Source: Acidobacteriota bacterium (GTDB lineage: Bacteria > Acidobacteriota > Terriglobia > Terriglobales > Acidobacteriaceae). Taken from it: a stretch of 39,426 nucleotides of DNA. This document shows positions 7,525 through 14,345 of this stretch, piece by piece; position 1 is the first letter of the stretch, and each line of letters opens with the position of its first letter. A program made the translations under genes and the position numbers. Location of the stretch: contig JAGWNX010000028.1 in the NCBI GenBank assembly GCA_028872955.1, positions 1 to 39,426 on the forward strand, given 5' to 3'. The notes beneath the pieces are model-generated. The model made no database searches, had not been told where the DNA came from, and was given only the letters and a program-made list of their open reading frames with translations.

Positions 7525-8318
7525 AGACACCCATCGCCGCACCTCCGTCGCGCCCCTACATCTGCTTTGACGGTGTAGCGAAGCGATACGCACAGCGTGG
7601 CGGAAGCGCGCCTGCCAGCATTCTGGAAGGCATTGACCTGACGGTGCAGGAGGGCGAGTTTGTCAGTCTCATTGGGCCGTCCGGCTGTGGCAAATCCACG
7701 ATGCTGAAGCTGGTGGCGGGGCTCACGCCAGTCTCGGCCGGCAGCATTCGAATCGAGGGTCTGACGCCGGAGAACGCGCGCGAGATCGTCTCGTTCATCT
7801 TTCAGGATCCGACGCTGTTGCCCTGGCGGACTGTAGAGCAGAATGTTGCGCTACGGCTGGAGCTGGAGGGTGTTACCCGCATTCGCCGTCAGGAGAAGGT
7901 GGCGTCGCTGCTGGAGTTGGTGGGGCTGTCGCATGCAGCAGGCTCCTACCCGCGCCAGCTCTCTGGCGGCATGAAGATGCGCGTCTCCATTGCGCGTGCG
8001 CTCTCCACACGGCCGCGTGTGCTGCTGATGGATGAGCCGTTTGCGGCGCTGGATGAGATCTCTCGCGATCGACTGAACGAAGAGATGCTCCGCCTGCAGG
8101 CCGAGCAGGGCTGGACGGCGATGTTTGTAACGCACTCGGTGGCAGAAGCGGTGTTTCTGTCGCATCGGGTGCTGGTGCTCTCGGCGCATCCTGGCAGAAT
8201 CGCCCACGAGGTGGCTGTGCCGCTGCCGTATCCCAGAACGGCAGAGACGCGCCTGACACCGGAGTTTGAGCAGGTGGTGGCACATGTAAGCCGCCTGCTG
8301 CGCGGAGTACACCGATGA
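7512..8318 (+). CDS. ABC transporter ATP-binding protein, SsuB/TauB/ThiZ-like
   Basis: A 268-residue ATPase subunit with Walker A GPSGCGKST (55-63), Q-loop FQDPTLLPWRT, signature LSGGM and Walker B VLLMDEPFAALD followed by the H-loop FVTHSVAEAV. The FQDPTLLPWRTV..NV pattern and the C-terminal LSAHPGRI are typical of importers for nitrate, sulfonates, taurine and thiamine-pyrimidine precursors, which agrees with the NMT1-like binding protein at 673-1650. It overlaps the upstream hydrolase gene by 13 nt and the permease gene by 4 nt (ATGA), so the transporter is co-expressed with the degradative enzymes. It works at the cytoplasmic face of the inner membrane. Confidence 0.94.
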   Translation: MPGVETPIAAPPSRPYICFDGVAKRYAQRGGSAPASILEGIDLTVQEGEFVSLIGPSGCGKSTMLKLVAGLTPVSAGSIRIEGLTPENAREIVSFIFQDPTLLPWRTVEQNVALRLELEGVTRIRRQEKVASLLELVGLSHAAGSYPRQLSGGMKMRVSIARALSTRPRVLLMDEPFAALDEISRDRLNEEMLRLQAEQGWTAMFVTHSVAEAVFLSHRVLVLSAHPGRIAHEVAVPLPYPRTAETRLTPEFEQVVAHVSRLLRGVHR

Positions 8319-9103
8319 AGAGACGCCTGCGGAGTGTCGCGAATGCCGCGGCGGTGCTGGCGGCGCTGCTGCTGCTCTGGCAGTTGCTGATCTGGGTCTT
8401 TCACGTGCCACGGTTCATGCTGCCCTCGCCGGTGGCCGTAGCGCGTGCCGTGGTGCTGCGGTTTGGCTCCCTAGCGCAATCCTTTGCCATCACGGCTGCT
8501 GCTGCGGCGGGTGGCCTGTTGGCGAGCATCGCGGCGGGGCTGCTGATTGCACTGCTGTTTGCGCAGTCGCCGTGGCTGCGCCGCATGCTGCTGCCCTACA
8601 CCATTCTGCTGCAGACTGTGCCGATTGTCGCCGTTGCGCCGCTCATCATCATGTGGTCGGGTGCCGGGTTGTTTGCCGTCACGCTCATCACCTTCATCAT
8701 CTGCCTGGCACCCATCATCGCCAACACGACGCAGGGACTCATCAGCGTGGACGAGAATATGGTGAATCTTTTCCTGATGCAGAGTGCAACGCCCTCGCAG
8801 ATTCTGTGGAAGTTGCGCCTGCCGCATGCGCTGCCGTCGTTCTTCACCGGCGTGCGCATCGCCAGCGGTGTCTCGGTGATTGGGGCGATCACGGGTGAGT
8901 TGTTTGCGGGCTCCAGCGCGGTGGGTCAGGGCGGCCTTGGGTACTCGATTACCTATGCGCTGGCACAACTGCAGACCGACTATCTGTTCGCGTTGGTCTT
9001 TGCGGCTACCATCCTGGGCTTCCTGTTCTACTTCATCGTGGTGTTTCTGGAGTATCACTTTCTGCATGAGTGGCACGATTCCGTGCGTGTCACCGAACCC
9101 TAG
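8315..9103 (+). CDS. ABC transporter permease, SsuC/TauC-like
   Basis: A 262-residue inner-membrane permease with about six hydrophobic segments. It starts with a basic N-terminus followed by a Leu/Ala-rich first segment. The cytoplasmic EAA-like loop is recognisable in the stretch with SATPSQILWKLRLPHALPSFFTG (split here: SATPSQILWKLRLP, then HALPSFFTG), which contacts the ATPase. The sequence type is that of BPD_transp_1 permeases of the SsuC/TauC/ThiX group. ATG 8315 overlaps the ATPase stop by 4 nt. It presumably pairs as a homodimer with the ATPase and the lipoprotein receptor from the divergent unit, as no second permease is encoded nearby. Confidence 0.92.
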   Translation: MKRRLRSVANAAAVLAALLLLWQLLIWVFHVPRFMLPSPVAVARAVVLRFGSLAQSFAITAAAAAGGLLASIAAGLLIALLFAQSPWLRRMLLPYTILLQTVPIVAVAPLIIMWSGAGLFAVTLITFIICLAPIIANTTQGLISVDENMVNLFLMQSATPSQILWKLRLPHALPSFFTGVRIASGVSVIGAITGELFAGSSAVGQGGLGYSITYALAQLQTDYLFALVFAATILGFLFYFIVVFLEYHFLHEWHDSVRVTEP

Positions 9104-9141
9104 CCCGGCTCTGCCGGAGCAGGCAATACAGGAGAAGCATC

Positions 9142-9963
9142 ATGTTGCGACTGGAGACCGAGACGGGCTGGTGGCTGGTGACGCACCCGGACCACGCGCG
9201 GCTGGCCGGGGCCTTTGCCCGGCAGTGGGGTAATACACAGTTCTGTCGTCCGGAGCCGCGGGAGCACGTGCTGCGCGGCATCGCAAGCCATGATGACGGC
9301 TGGGCCTTGCGCGATGCGACCCCGCAGATCACGCGCCAGGGACTGCCGTCGGCGTTCTCTGTCGAACTGGTTGGGAAGTACTCCGCGTTTGAAGAGATCG
9401 ATCTGCTGGATTACCTGAACGTGCGCGAGCGCGCGGTGGAGGTGGTGGCGCAACAGGACCCGTACGCTGGCCTGCTGGTCTCGCTGCATACCTACAACCT
9501 GCTTACGGAGCGCGCCGACCGAGCCACCATTCAGCCGGATCAGTTGCCTCTTCTGGATGCGTTCCTGGAGCGTCAGCGTGACGTGCAGCAACAGCTGCGC
9601 GCGGCCATCCAGGCGCTGCCCGGGCTGACGGCTGAGGATGTGGATGCGGAGCGCGTGCAGCAACACTTTCGCCTGCTGCAGGCTACGGACAACCTTTCGC
9701 TGCTGGCCTGCGTGGACGACGGGCGGCCGGGCTCTCTGCTGCATCCACTGCCCTGCAACGACGGCACCCAGGTTCCGGTCGCTGTTCAGCGAGTCGCACC
9801 GCGTTGCTTCCGCCTGGCTCCGTACCCGTTTGCCGCGCCGTTGCTGGAGTTTGCTCTGCCAGCACGGCACGTTGCGCAGAAGAGGTTTGCGAGTGCCGCA
9901 GAGCTGCAGGCGATGTTTGCGGCCGCGCCGATGGAGCAGGTGACCATTACTGTGAGGGCGTAA
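9142..9963 (+). CDS. DUF3891 family protein of unknown function
   Basis: A 273-residue protein recognised as DUF3891 from WLVTHPDHARLAGAFARQWG and HDDGWALRD near the N-terminus. Several conserved-looking His/Asp residues (THPDH about 13-17, the ASHDDGW motif about 48-54, SLHTYNLL) suggest a metal-dependent hydrolase of the HD type, but this is only an inference from residue pattern. ATG 9142 is preferred to a GTG at 9070, because GGAGAAG lies 4 nt upstream of it and the GTG would sit inside the permease gene. It is the last gene of the rightward operon, 38 bp after the permease, and ends only 3 bp from the convergent DUF3225 gene. Its linkage to a transporter and amidohydrolases is a useful clue to this uncharacterised family. 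Confidence 0.85.
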   Translation: MLRLETETGWWLVTHPDHARLAGAFARQWGNTQFCRPEPREHVLRGIASHDDGWALRDATPQITRQGLPSAFSVELVGKYSAFEEIDLLDYLNVRERAVEVVAQQDPYAGLLVSLHTYNLLTERADRATIQPDQLPLLDAFLERQRDVQQQLRAAIQALPGLTAEDVDAERVQQHFRLLQATDNLSLLACVDDGRPGSLLHPLPCNDGTQVPVAVQRVAPRCFRLAPYPFAAPLLEFALPARHVAQKRFASAAELQAMFAAAPMEQVTITVRA

Positions 9964-9966
9964 CGG

Positions 9967-10353
9967 CTAGCTGCTCGGCAGGAGCGAGACGTGGGCCGCG
10001 ACGATGCGCCAGCCCTCAGGCAGCCGCACCCAGGTCTGGCTCTGGCGGCCGCGAATCAGACGGCCGTTGGCCTCGCGTTCAAACTCCAGGGTGATGCTGC
10101 CGAAGTCCGTGCCAAAGGCCACGATGTCCTGACGCACGACGCGGCGTGCCAGCCCCACGGAAGGGCGAGCCTTGCGAAACGCCTCCAGCTCATCCATGCC
10201 ATAGAGGTTCTCCGTTGCCCCAAAGCGCATGACGTGGGGCGAGGCCCAGAACATTGCCATCAGAGTCTCTACGTCGTTGGTGACCAGCGCCTGCTCATAG
10301 CGGGGATAAAGGGCAGCGAGTTCTGCAACCGTGGCCGGATCGTTGATCTGCAT
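9967..10353 (-). CDS. DUF3225, AtzH/HpxZ-like NTF2-fold protein
   Basis: A 128-residue protein of the SnoaL/NTF2-like fold, closely resembling AtzH and HpxZ. Readable features are the N-terminal YEQALVTNDVETLMAMFW helix pair, then FGATENLYG, ARPSVGLARR and the C-terminal SQTWVRLPEGWRIVAAHVS, which are diagnostic for DUF3225. In cyanuric acid and oxalurate catabolism these proteins are encoded with the AtzE/HpxY amidases. The frame is open further upstream, but ATG 10353 has AGGAGA at a good distance and starts at the family's usual N-terminus. It follows the formamidase by 17 bp in a leftward unit, so RidA, formamidase and this gene are probably co-transcribed. It may act with the amidase at 1718-2983. 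No AtzG-like partner gene is visible. Confidence 0.87.
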   Translation of the reverse strand: MQINDPATVAELAALYPRYEQALVTNDVETLMAMFWASPHVMRFGATENLYGMDELEAFRKARPSVGLARRVVRQDIVAFGTDFGSITLEFEREANGRLIRGRQSQTWVRLPEGWRIVAAHVSLLPSS

Positions 10354-10370
10354 GGTATCTCCTGCATGGG

Positions 10371-11306
10371 TTAGAAGAGTTTGCGTGGGGGCAGGATGCG
10401 CTTGGCCAGCGAGGCGGAGACTGTGGTGAGCGGGCGATTGACCACCTGGCTCAGCTTCAGGTCCATGGCCACGCTGCACAGCAGATACGCGTGCACCGGG
10501 TCCATACCCCAGTGCTGGCAGAGCAGGTCGATCATGCGCGAGGTTGCAGCGCGCGCCGCAGCCAGCGCATCCTCGGCGGACTCAATCACCTGCCACACGC
10601 CGCCCTCGGTACTGGCGGGCTGTCGTGGCGTCTCCAGCATAGGCCCGGCCAGCGGCTGTTGCCGGTGCAGCGTAAAGCGCAGGGTGGCCTGGGCCGGGCA
10701 CTCCATGCCGTTGATGCAGACCTCGCCATCGCCCTGTGCGGCGTGCGCATCGCCGGCAGAGAAGAGCGCGCCGGGCACCTGGACGGGCAGGTAGAGCGTG
10801 GCGCCGGTGGTGAGTTCGCGCACGTCCATATTGCCGCCAAAGTTTCCCGGCGGGCGGGTGCGGAACTCGCCGGTCTCTGCGCGAGAGACGCCCATGACTC
10901 CGCAGAAGGGGCGCAGCGGCACGGCGGCTGGTGCCAGGGAGTAGCTGGTGTCGCCCTCCAGAGTCCAGTGAAAGAGCGCAGGCTCGCGGAAGCGTTCCTC
11001 CAGAAAGCCGAGCCCGGGGATGACGCTGGTCCAGGCCCAGCCCAGGTGCTTCACCTCCAGGATGTCGACCTGCAGCACGTCGCCGGGCTGTGCCCCGTGG
11101 ATTGCGATGGGGCCGGTGAGCGCATGGATCAACTCGCGGTCGATGTGCTGGAACTCTGCGGCGGTCATGCCGGGGCGAACCTGCCCACCGCTGGAGTCCA
11201 GGCAGTGCATCTCGACCGTATCCCCGGACTCGATGACCAGCCGCGGTGGCAGCAGGTTGTTCCAGCGGGAGTGGGTGGGCTGCGCTGCCAGCGTATGGAG
11301 CGCCAT
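10371..11306 (-). CDS. Acetamidase/formamidase family protein (FmdA/AmdA)
   Basis: A 311-residue hydrolase of the FmdA_AmdA family, which releases ammonia from small amides such as formamide or acetamide. Family marks are clear: GDTVEMHCLDSSGGQ near residue 30, the GPIAIHGAQPGDVLQVDIL segment, PPGNFGGNMDVREL and GDAHAAQGDGEV, which hold the metal-binding Asp/His residues of the family. Length is normal for the short bacterial form. It begins 2 nt after the RidA stop (TGA-cg-ATG) and is followed after 17 bp by the AtzH-like gene, so the three form one unit. It could complete the pathway by hydrolysing a small amide produced by ring opening. Family call firm, substrate inferred. Confidence 0.92.
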   Translation of the reverse strand: MALHTLAAQPTHSRWNNLLPPRLVIESGDTVEMHCLDSSGGQVRPGMTAAEFQHIDRELIHALTGPIAIHGAQPGDVLQVDILEVKHLGWAWTSVIPGLGFLEERFREPALFHWTLEGDTSYSLAPAAVPLRPFCGVMGVSRAETGEFRTRPPGNFGGNMDVRELTTGATLYLPVQVPGALFSAGDAHAAQGDGEVCINGMECPAQATLRFTLHRQQPLAGPMLETPRQPASTEGGVWQVIESAEDALAAARAATSRMIDLLCQHWGMDPVHAYLLCSVAMDLKLSQVVNRPLTTVSASLAKRILPPRKLF

Positions 11307-11308
11307 CG

Positions 11309-11773
11309 TCAGTAGCCCTCCCGCAGCAGCACGGTCATCTGGACCTCGACGATTGCATTACGCGGCAGGGCGGAGACACCCACCGCGGCACGGACGTGGC
11401 GGCCAGGCTCGCCGAAGACCTCGATCAGGAGATCGGAGGCGCCGTTGATGACCTTGGGCGTGTCGGCGAATCCGGGCACGGCGTTGACGTAGCCATTCAG
11501 CGAGACGATCGACTCGACGGCATCCAGCGAGCCCACCGCCTGCTGAATGACGGCTAACTGCGTGAGCGCGCAGCGGCGGGCGGCGGCGTAGCCCTCCTCT
11601 GGCGTGCGGTCAGCACCCACCGTGCCCGTCAGCACGCCCTGGTCGTCGGTGGAGATGACCCCCGAGAGAAAGAGGAGCTGCCCCACTCGCTTGGCAGAGA
11701 GGTAGTTGCCGCCGGCTTTGGCGGGTGCCGGCAGTGGCAGGCCACGTGCCGGGGAGTCCATATCTTTTTCCAT
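11309..11773 (-). CDS. RidA-family protein (YjgF/YER057c/UK114), long form
   Basis: About 154 residues in the RidA superfamily, whose members hydrolyse reactive enamine/imine intermediates or act as aminoacrylate-type peracid amidohydrolases. The pattern AGNYL..., QLLFLSGVIS, GTVGADRTPEEGYAAARRC and KVINGASDLLIEVFGEPGRHVRAAVGVSALP is that of the longer RidA subgroup, with the conserved GRHVRAAVG arginine (Rid active site). The start is uncertain: ATGs at 11833, 11800, 11773 and 11761 are in frame. ATG 11773 was chosen because homologues of this subgroup begin roughly there and a TAAAGT box sits 8 nt upstream. First gene of the leftward RidA-formamidase-AtzH unit. RidA beside an oxidase and a deaminase fits a route with imine intermediates. 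Confidence 0.9.
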   Translation of the reverse strand: MEKDMDSPARGLPLPAPAKAGGNYLSAKRVGQLLFLSGVISTDDQGVLTGTVGADRTPEEGYAAARRCALTQLAVIQQAVGSLDAVESIVSLNGYVNAVPGFADTPKVINGASDLLIEVFGEPGRHVRAAVGVSALPRNAIVEVQMTVLLREGY

Positions 11774-11787
11774 GTGGCCGTACTTTA
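11774..11787 (-). promoter_or_regulatory. Possible -10 element close to the RidA start
   Basis: TAAAGT (11787-11782 on the minus strand) lies 8 nt before ATG 11773, so the transcript would have almost no leader. No Shine-Dalgarno and no good -35 were found. Confidence 0.3.
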
Positions 11788-11821
11788 GCACGAACTCCAT
11801 TGACGGCCACCACTTTCGTTG

Positions 11822-11854
11822 TTGCGTCATCAAAGAATTTGGTTAGCATGAGGC
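11822..11854 (+). promoter_or_regulatory. Possible promoter of the cytochrome gene
   Basis: TTGCGT (11822-11827), a 16-bp spacer and TAGCAT (11844-11849) are followed by GAGGC and ATG 11855. The GAGG is too close to the ATG to be an ideal Shine-Dalgarno. This and the RidA element form the divergent region 11774-11854. Confidence 0.3.
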
Positions 11855-12751
11855 ATGGGAACAGGCAAAAGGGTGGTGACCGTGGCGGCAGCCACGCTGG
11901 GGCTCGTGTTTGCCTGGCAAATGCGAGATGCGGTGCGAGCGGCTACACCCCTGCCCGCCGTACACAGTACCCGGCAGCGCCCAGACGACCTGGAGCTGGA
12001 CGAAGTGCTGCCAGGTGCGAGTGAACCGGTGCGGAGGTTCGTGGCCTATGCGGATTTGCTGCAACTTCCTCAGGTAGCCGAAACGGTTACAAATGATGAG
12101 AACTTCACGGAGATGAACGTCCGCACGATTCATGTGACGGGCATTCCGCTGAGCGAGCTGCTGCACCTGTTCGGCGGGCCGGGTGCAGACATGGTCTCTG
12201 CGGTTGCCGTGGACGCCTACAGTGCGCCGTACCCTGCGGAGTACATCGCGGCACACCATCCGCTGCTGGTGCTGAAGATTGAGGGTCTGGAGCCAGCGGT
12301 CTGGGCCAAGCAGACGCACAATGAAGATCCCGGCCCGTATCTGGTGACGCAGGCAGACTTTGTGCCGTCGTATCACGTGCTGGCCCACCAGGAGCGCGCG
12401 CAGGTGCCCACGCAGGTGAATGTGCTGGTCTTCGCCGCAGAGAGCGAGGTCTTTGGCCGCATACTGCCGCCACCGCAGTACGGGCCGCAGTCTCCGCAGG
12501 TGCAGGGCTACCTGATCGCGCGTCAAAACTGCATCCGCTGCCATAACGAGGGAGCGACGGGTGGCAGCAAAGCCGGGCATAGCTGGCAGACTCTGGCGCA
12601 CGTCGCCACTCGCGACGCGGCCACGTTTGGCCGCATCATCGTTGCCCCGCGCAGCGTAAACCCACGGGCCCAGATGCCCGCGAATGCGCAGTACGATGCG
12701 CCCACCCTTGCCGCGCTTACGGCATACTTTCAATCGATCGCAACGAAGTGA
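11855..12751 (+). CDS. Exported monohaem cytochrome c with a sulfite-oxidase-like N-terminal region
   Basis: A 298-residue protein. An N-terminal signal-like stretch (about residues 5-30, hydrophobic and ending in a VRAATP region) points to export. The first part (about 45-205) contains VRTIHVTGIPLSELLHLFGG and a VAVDAYSAPYP segment that resembles the molybdopterin-binding fold of sulfite oxidase-type proteins. The usual cofactor-binding Cys is not evident, so it may not bind molybdenum. The C-terminal part holds a single c-type haem motif CIRCH (Cys226, His230) and a later Met in ARAQMPANAQY that could be the distal ligand. It probably carries electrons in the periplasm. It is followed after 6 nt by a DUF2165 membrane protein gene, which may anchor it or pass electrons to it. 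Confidence 0.82.
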   Translation: MGTGKRVVTVAAATLGLVFAWQMRDAVRAATPLPAVHSTRQRPDDLELDEVLPGASEPVRRFVAYADLLQLPQVAETVTNDENFTEMNVRTIHVTGIPLSELLHLFGGPGADMVSAVAVDAYSAPYPAEYIAAHHPLLVLKIEGLEPAVWAKQTHNEDPGPYLVTQADFVPSYHVLAHQERAQVPTQVNVLVFAAESEVFGRILPPPQYGPQSPQVQGYLIARQNCIRCHNEGATGGSKAGHSWQTLAHVATRDAATFGRIIVAPRSVNPRAQMPANAQYDAPTLAALTAYFQSIATK

Positions 12752-12757
12752 GGCGCC

Positions 12758-13261
12758 ATGATCTTTCGTCTGTCCAAGGTGATTCTGCTGGCAGCGATCG
12801 GCTTCTTTTACCTGCTGGTGGTCTTCAACAACACGACGGACTACAACTCCAACTATCAGTTTGTGCACCACGTGCTGATGATGGACTCGACCTTCCCCGG
12901 CAATGCCGGCATGTGGCGGGCGGTCAACAGCACCCTGGTGCACCATGTGTTTTACGACGGCATCATCAGCTGGGAGATGCTGACCGCAGTGCTGTGCGGG
13001 TGGGGCGTGGTGAAGCTGCTGCGCCACCTGGATGCCTCGCCCGCAGCGTTTCATCGGGCAAAGGATGTTGCCGTGGCTGCGCTGACGCTGAGCCTGCTGA
13101 TGTGGCTGGTTGCCTTCCTGTGCGTCGGTGCGGAGTGGTTCCTGATGTGGCAGTCGAAGACCTGGAACGGGCAGGACGCAGCGGCGCGGATGTTTGTCGT
13201 GGTGGGGCTGACGCTGATCTATCTGACCCAGCCGGAGCAGGCGCCACCGGAGCGTCAATAG
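12758..13261 (+). CDS. DUF2165 family small integral membrane protein
   Basis: A 167-residue protein with about four hydrophobic segments: near the N-terminus (about 5-24), around 70-85, 105-130 and 138-155. DUF2165 is recognised from NNTTDYNSNYQFVHHVLMMDSTF (in two parts: NNTTDYNSNYQF, VHHVLMMDSTF) and the WRAVNSTLVHHVFYDGIISWE segment. The family has no assigned function. GAGGCG lies just before ATG 12758, and the gap to the cytochrome stop is 6 nt, so the two are very probably an operon. The several His residues in the first external loop could bind a metal or haem, but that is only a possibility. Confidence 0.85.
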   Translation: MIFRLSKVILLAAIGFFYLLVVFNNTTDYNSNYQFVHHVLMMDSTFPGNAGMWRAVNSTLVHHVFYDGIISWEMLTAVLCGWGVVKLLRHLDASPAAFHRAKDVAVAALTLSLLMWLVAFLCVGAEWFLMWQSKTWNGQDAAARMFVVVGLTLIYLTQPEQAPPERQ

Positions 13262-13330
13262 GTCGTAGTTCGAACAAAATCACAGGGTTAGCGGTTGGCA
13301 GGCCGCGGTGGCCGACAGCGGGCTGGTACC

Positions 13331-13344
13331 GGGCTGCAAAGCCC
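13331..13344. terminator. Small GC hairpin after the DUF2165 gene
   Basis: GGGCT and AGCCC flank a GCAA tetraloop. There is no following T-run, so if it ends transcription it would not be a typical intrinsic terminator. Confidence 0.2.
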
Positions 13345-13346
13345 AG

Positions 13347-13383
13347 TTGCCGTGCGGCCATGGCATCCGGTAGCATCCTCGCC
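13347..13383 (+). promoter_or_regulatory. Possible leaderless promoter of the TIM-barrel gene
   Basis: TTGCCG (13347-13352), an 18-bp spacer and TAGCAT (13371-13376) stand 7 nt before ATG 13384, so transcription would begin at the start codon. No Shine-Dalgarno is present. Confidence 0.4.
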
Positions 13384-14256
13384 ATGAAAAAATCCTTCTC
13401 TCGCCGAAACTTCCTGCAAAGCTCTGCGCTGCTGGCTACTGCGGCCGCGCTGCCTGCCGGTTCCGCGCTTGCGGAAAGCCACCACACCAGCCATGCCACA
13501 CCGCCGCCCATCAAGCTGGGTATCGCCAGCTACACGTTCCGCAGCTTCAACCGTGCCCAGATGATCGACTACCTGAAAGAGCTGCACGTGACGACGGTGA
13601 ACTGCAAGGATGTGAAGGACCACATGCCGATGACGCCGCCAGAGGCCACTACGGAGGCGCTTGCTGCCTACAACGCCGCGGGCATCCAGGTGACGGCGCT
13701 GGGCACGGTCTACTTTCCCAAGGATGAGGATGACGATATCCGCGCCAAGTTTGAGTACGCCAAGCGCGCCGGGGTCAAAGTGATCGTTACGGGCGACCCG
13801 ACGCCCGCGACGCTGCCGCGGATCGAGAAGTTTGTGAAGGAGTACGACATTCGTATCGCCATCCACAACCACGGGCCAGAGGACAAGATCTGGAAGTCGC
13901 CGCTGGACGTGCTGAAGGCCGTGAAGGGTATGGATCCGAGGCTGGGCTGCTGCATCGACGTAGGCCATACTGAGCGCGCAGGCACGGACGTGGTGGATGC
14001 CATTCATCAGGCCGGTGCACGTTTGTTTGATGTCCACATGAAGGACTTGACCGACTTTACCTCGCGCGAGAGCCAGGTAGCCGTGGGTGAGGGCAAGATG
14101 CCGGTGCCAGCCATCTTCCGTGCGCTGCAGTCCATCGGCTACACCGGATATGTCGATCTGGAGTACGAGATCCACGGCGACGATCCGATGCCCGGCGTGA
14201 AGAACAGCTTTGCCTACATGCGTGGTGTGCTGGCAGGCATGGGGCAGGTCGGCTAG
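13384..14256 (+). CDS. Tat-exported xylose isomerase-like TIM-barrel protein (sugar phosphate isomerase/epimerase family)
   Basis: A 290-residue protein with a twin-arginine leader (SRRNFLQSSALLATAAALP, about 5-23), so it is probably moved folded to the periplasm. The rest is an AP_endonuc_2/xylose isomerase-like barrel. Metal-site residues typical of the family are visible in AIHNHGPED, CIDVGH, VHMKD and VDLEYEIHG. The start is ATG 13384; the reading frame is open far upstream (to 12748), but that part is out of frame inside the DUF2165 gene and is not coding. Members act as sugar isomerases, epimerases or lyases. The exported form is common in Acidobacteria and Bacteroidetes; no substrate can be assigned. 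It is separated by a strong hairpin from the convergent deacetylase gene. Confidence 0.88.
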   Translation: MKKSFSRRNFLQSSALLATAAALPAGSALAESHHTSHATPPPIKLGIASYTFRSFNRAQMIDYLKELHVTTVNCKDVKDHMPMTPPEATTEALAAYNAAGIQVTALGTVYFPKDEDDDIRAKFEYAKRAGVKVIVTGDPTPATLPRIEKFVKEYDIRIAIHNHGPEDKIWKSPLDVLKAVKGMDPRLGCCIDVGHTERAGTDVVDAIHQAGARLFDVHMKDLTDFTSRESQVAVGEGKMPVPAIFRALQSIGYTGYVDLEYEIHGDDPMPGVKNSFAYMRGVLAGMGQVG

Positions 14257-14292
14257 ACAGGCAGCAGGCTAAGCCAGACGTAGAGAAGACGG

Positions 14293-14337
14293 CGGCGGTG
14301 GTGAGGTGCCCTGAGCAGGGCAGCCTTGCCACCGCCG
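14293..14337. terminator. Bidirectional hairpin terminator between convergent genes
   Basis: CGGCGGTGG (14293-14301) pairs with CCACCGCCG (14329-14337), and an inner stem TGCCCT (14307-14312) pairs with AGGGCA (14317-14322). It lies between the barrel gene stop (14256) and the deacetylase gene stop (14346). There is no strong T-run, but position and stem length support a terminator for both. Confidence 0.6.
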
Positions 14338-14345
14338 TGTTGCGT

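Noticed and set aside
12078-12091. A cre/LacI-like sequence (CGAAACGGTTACA)
   Set aside because: It is inside the cytochrome coding sequence, lacks the leading TG and is one base short, so chance is the better explanation.
12748-13383. In-frame extension upstream of the TIM-barrel gene
   Set aside because: It overlaps the cytochrome end and the whole DUF2165 gene in another frame, and its composition is that of a shadow; the Tat leader marks the start at 13384.
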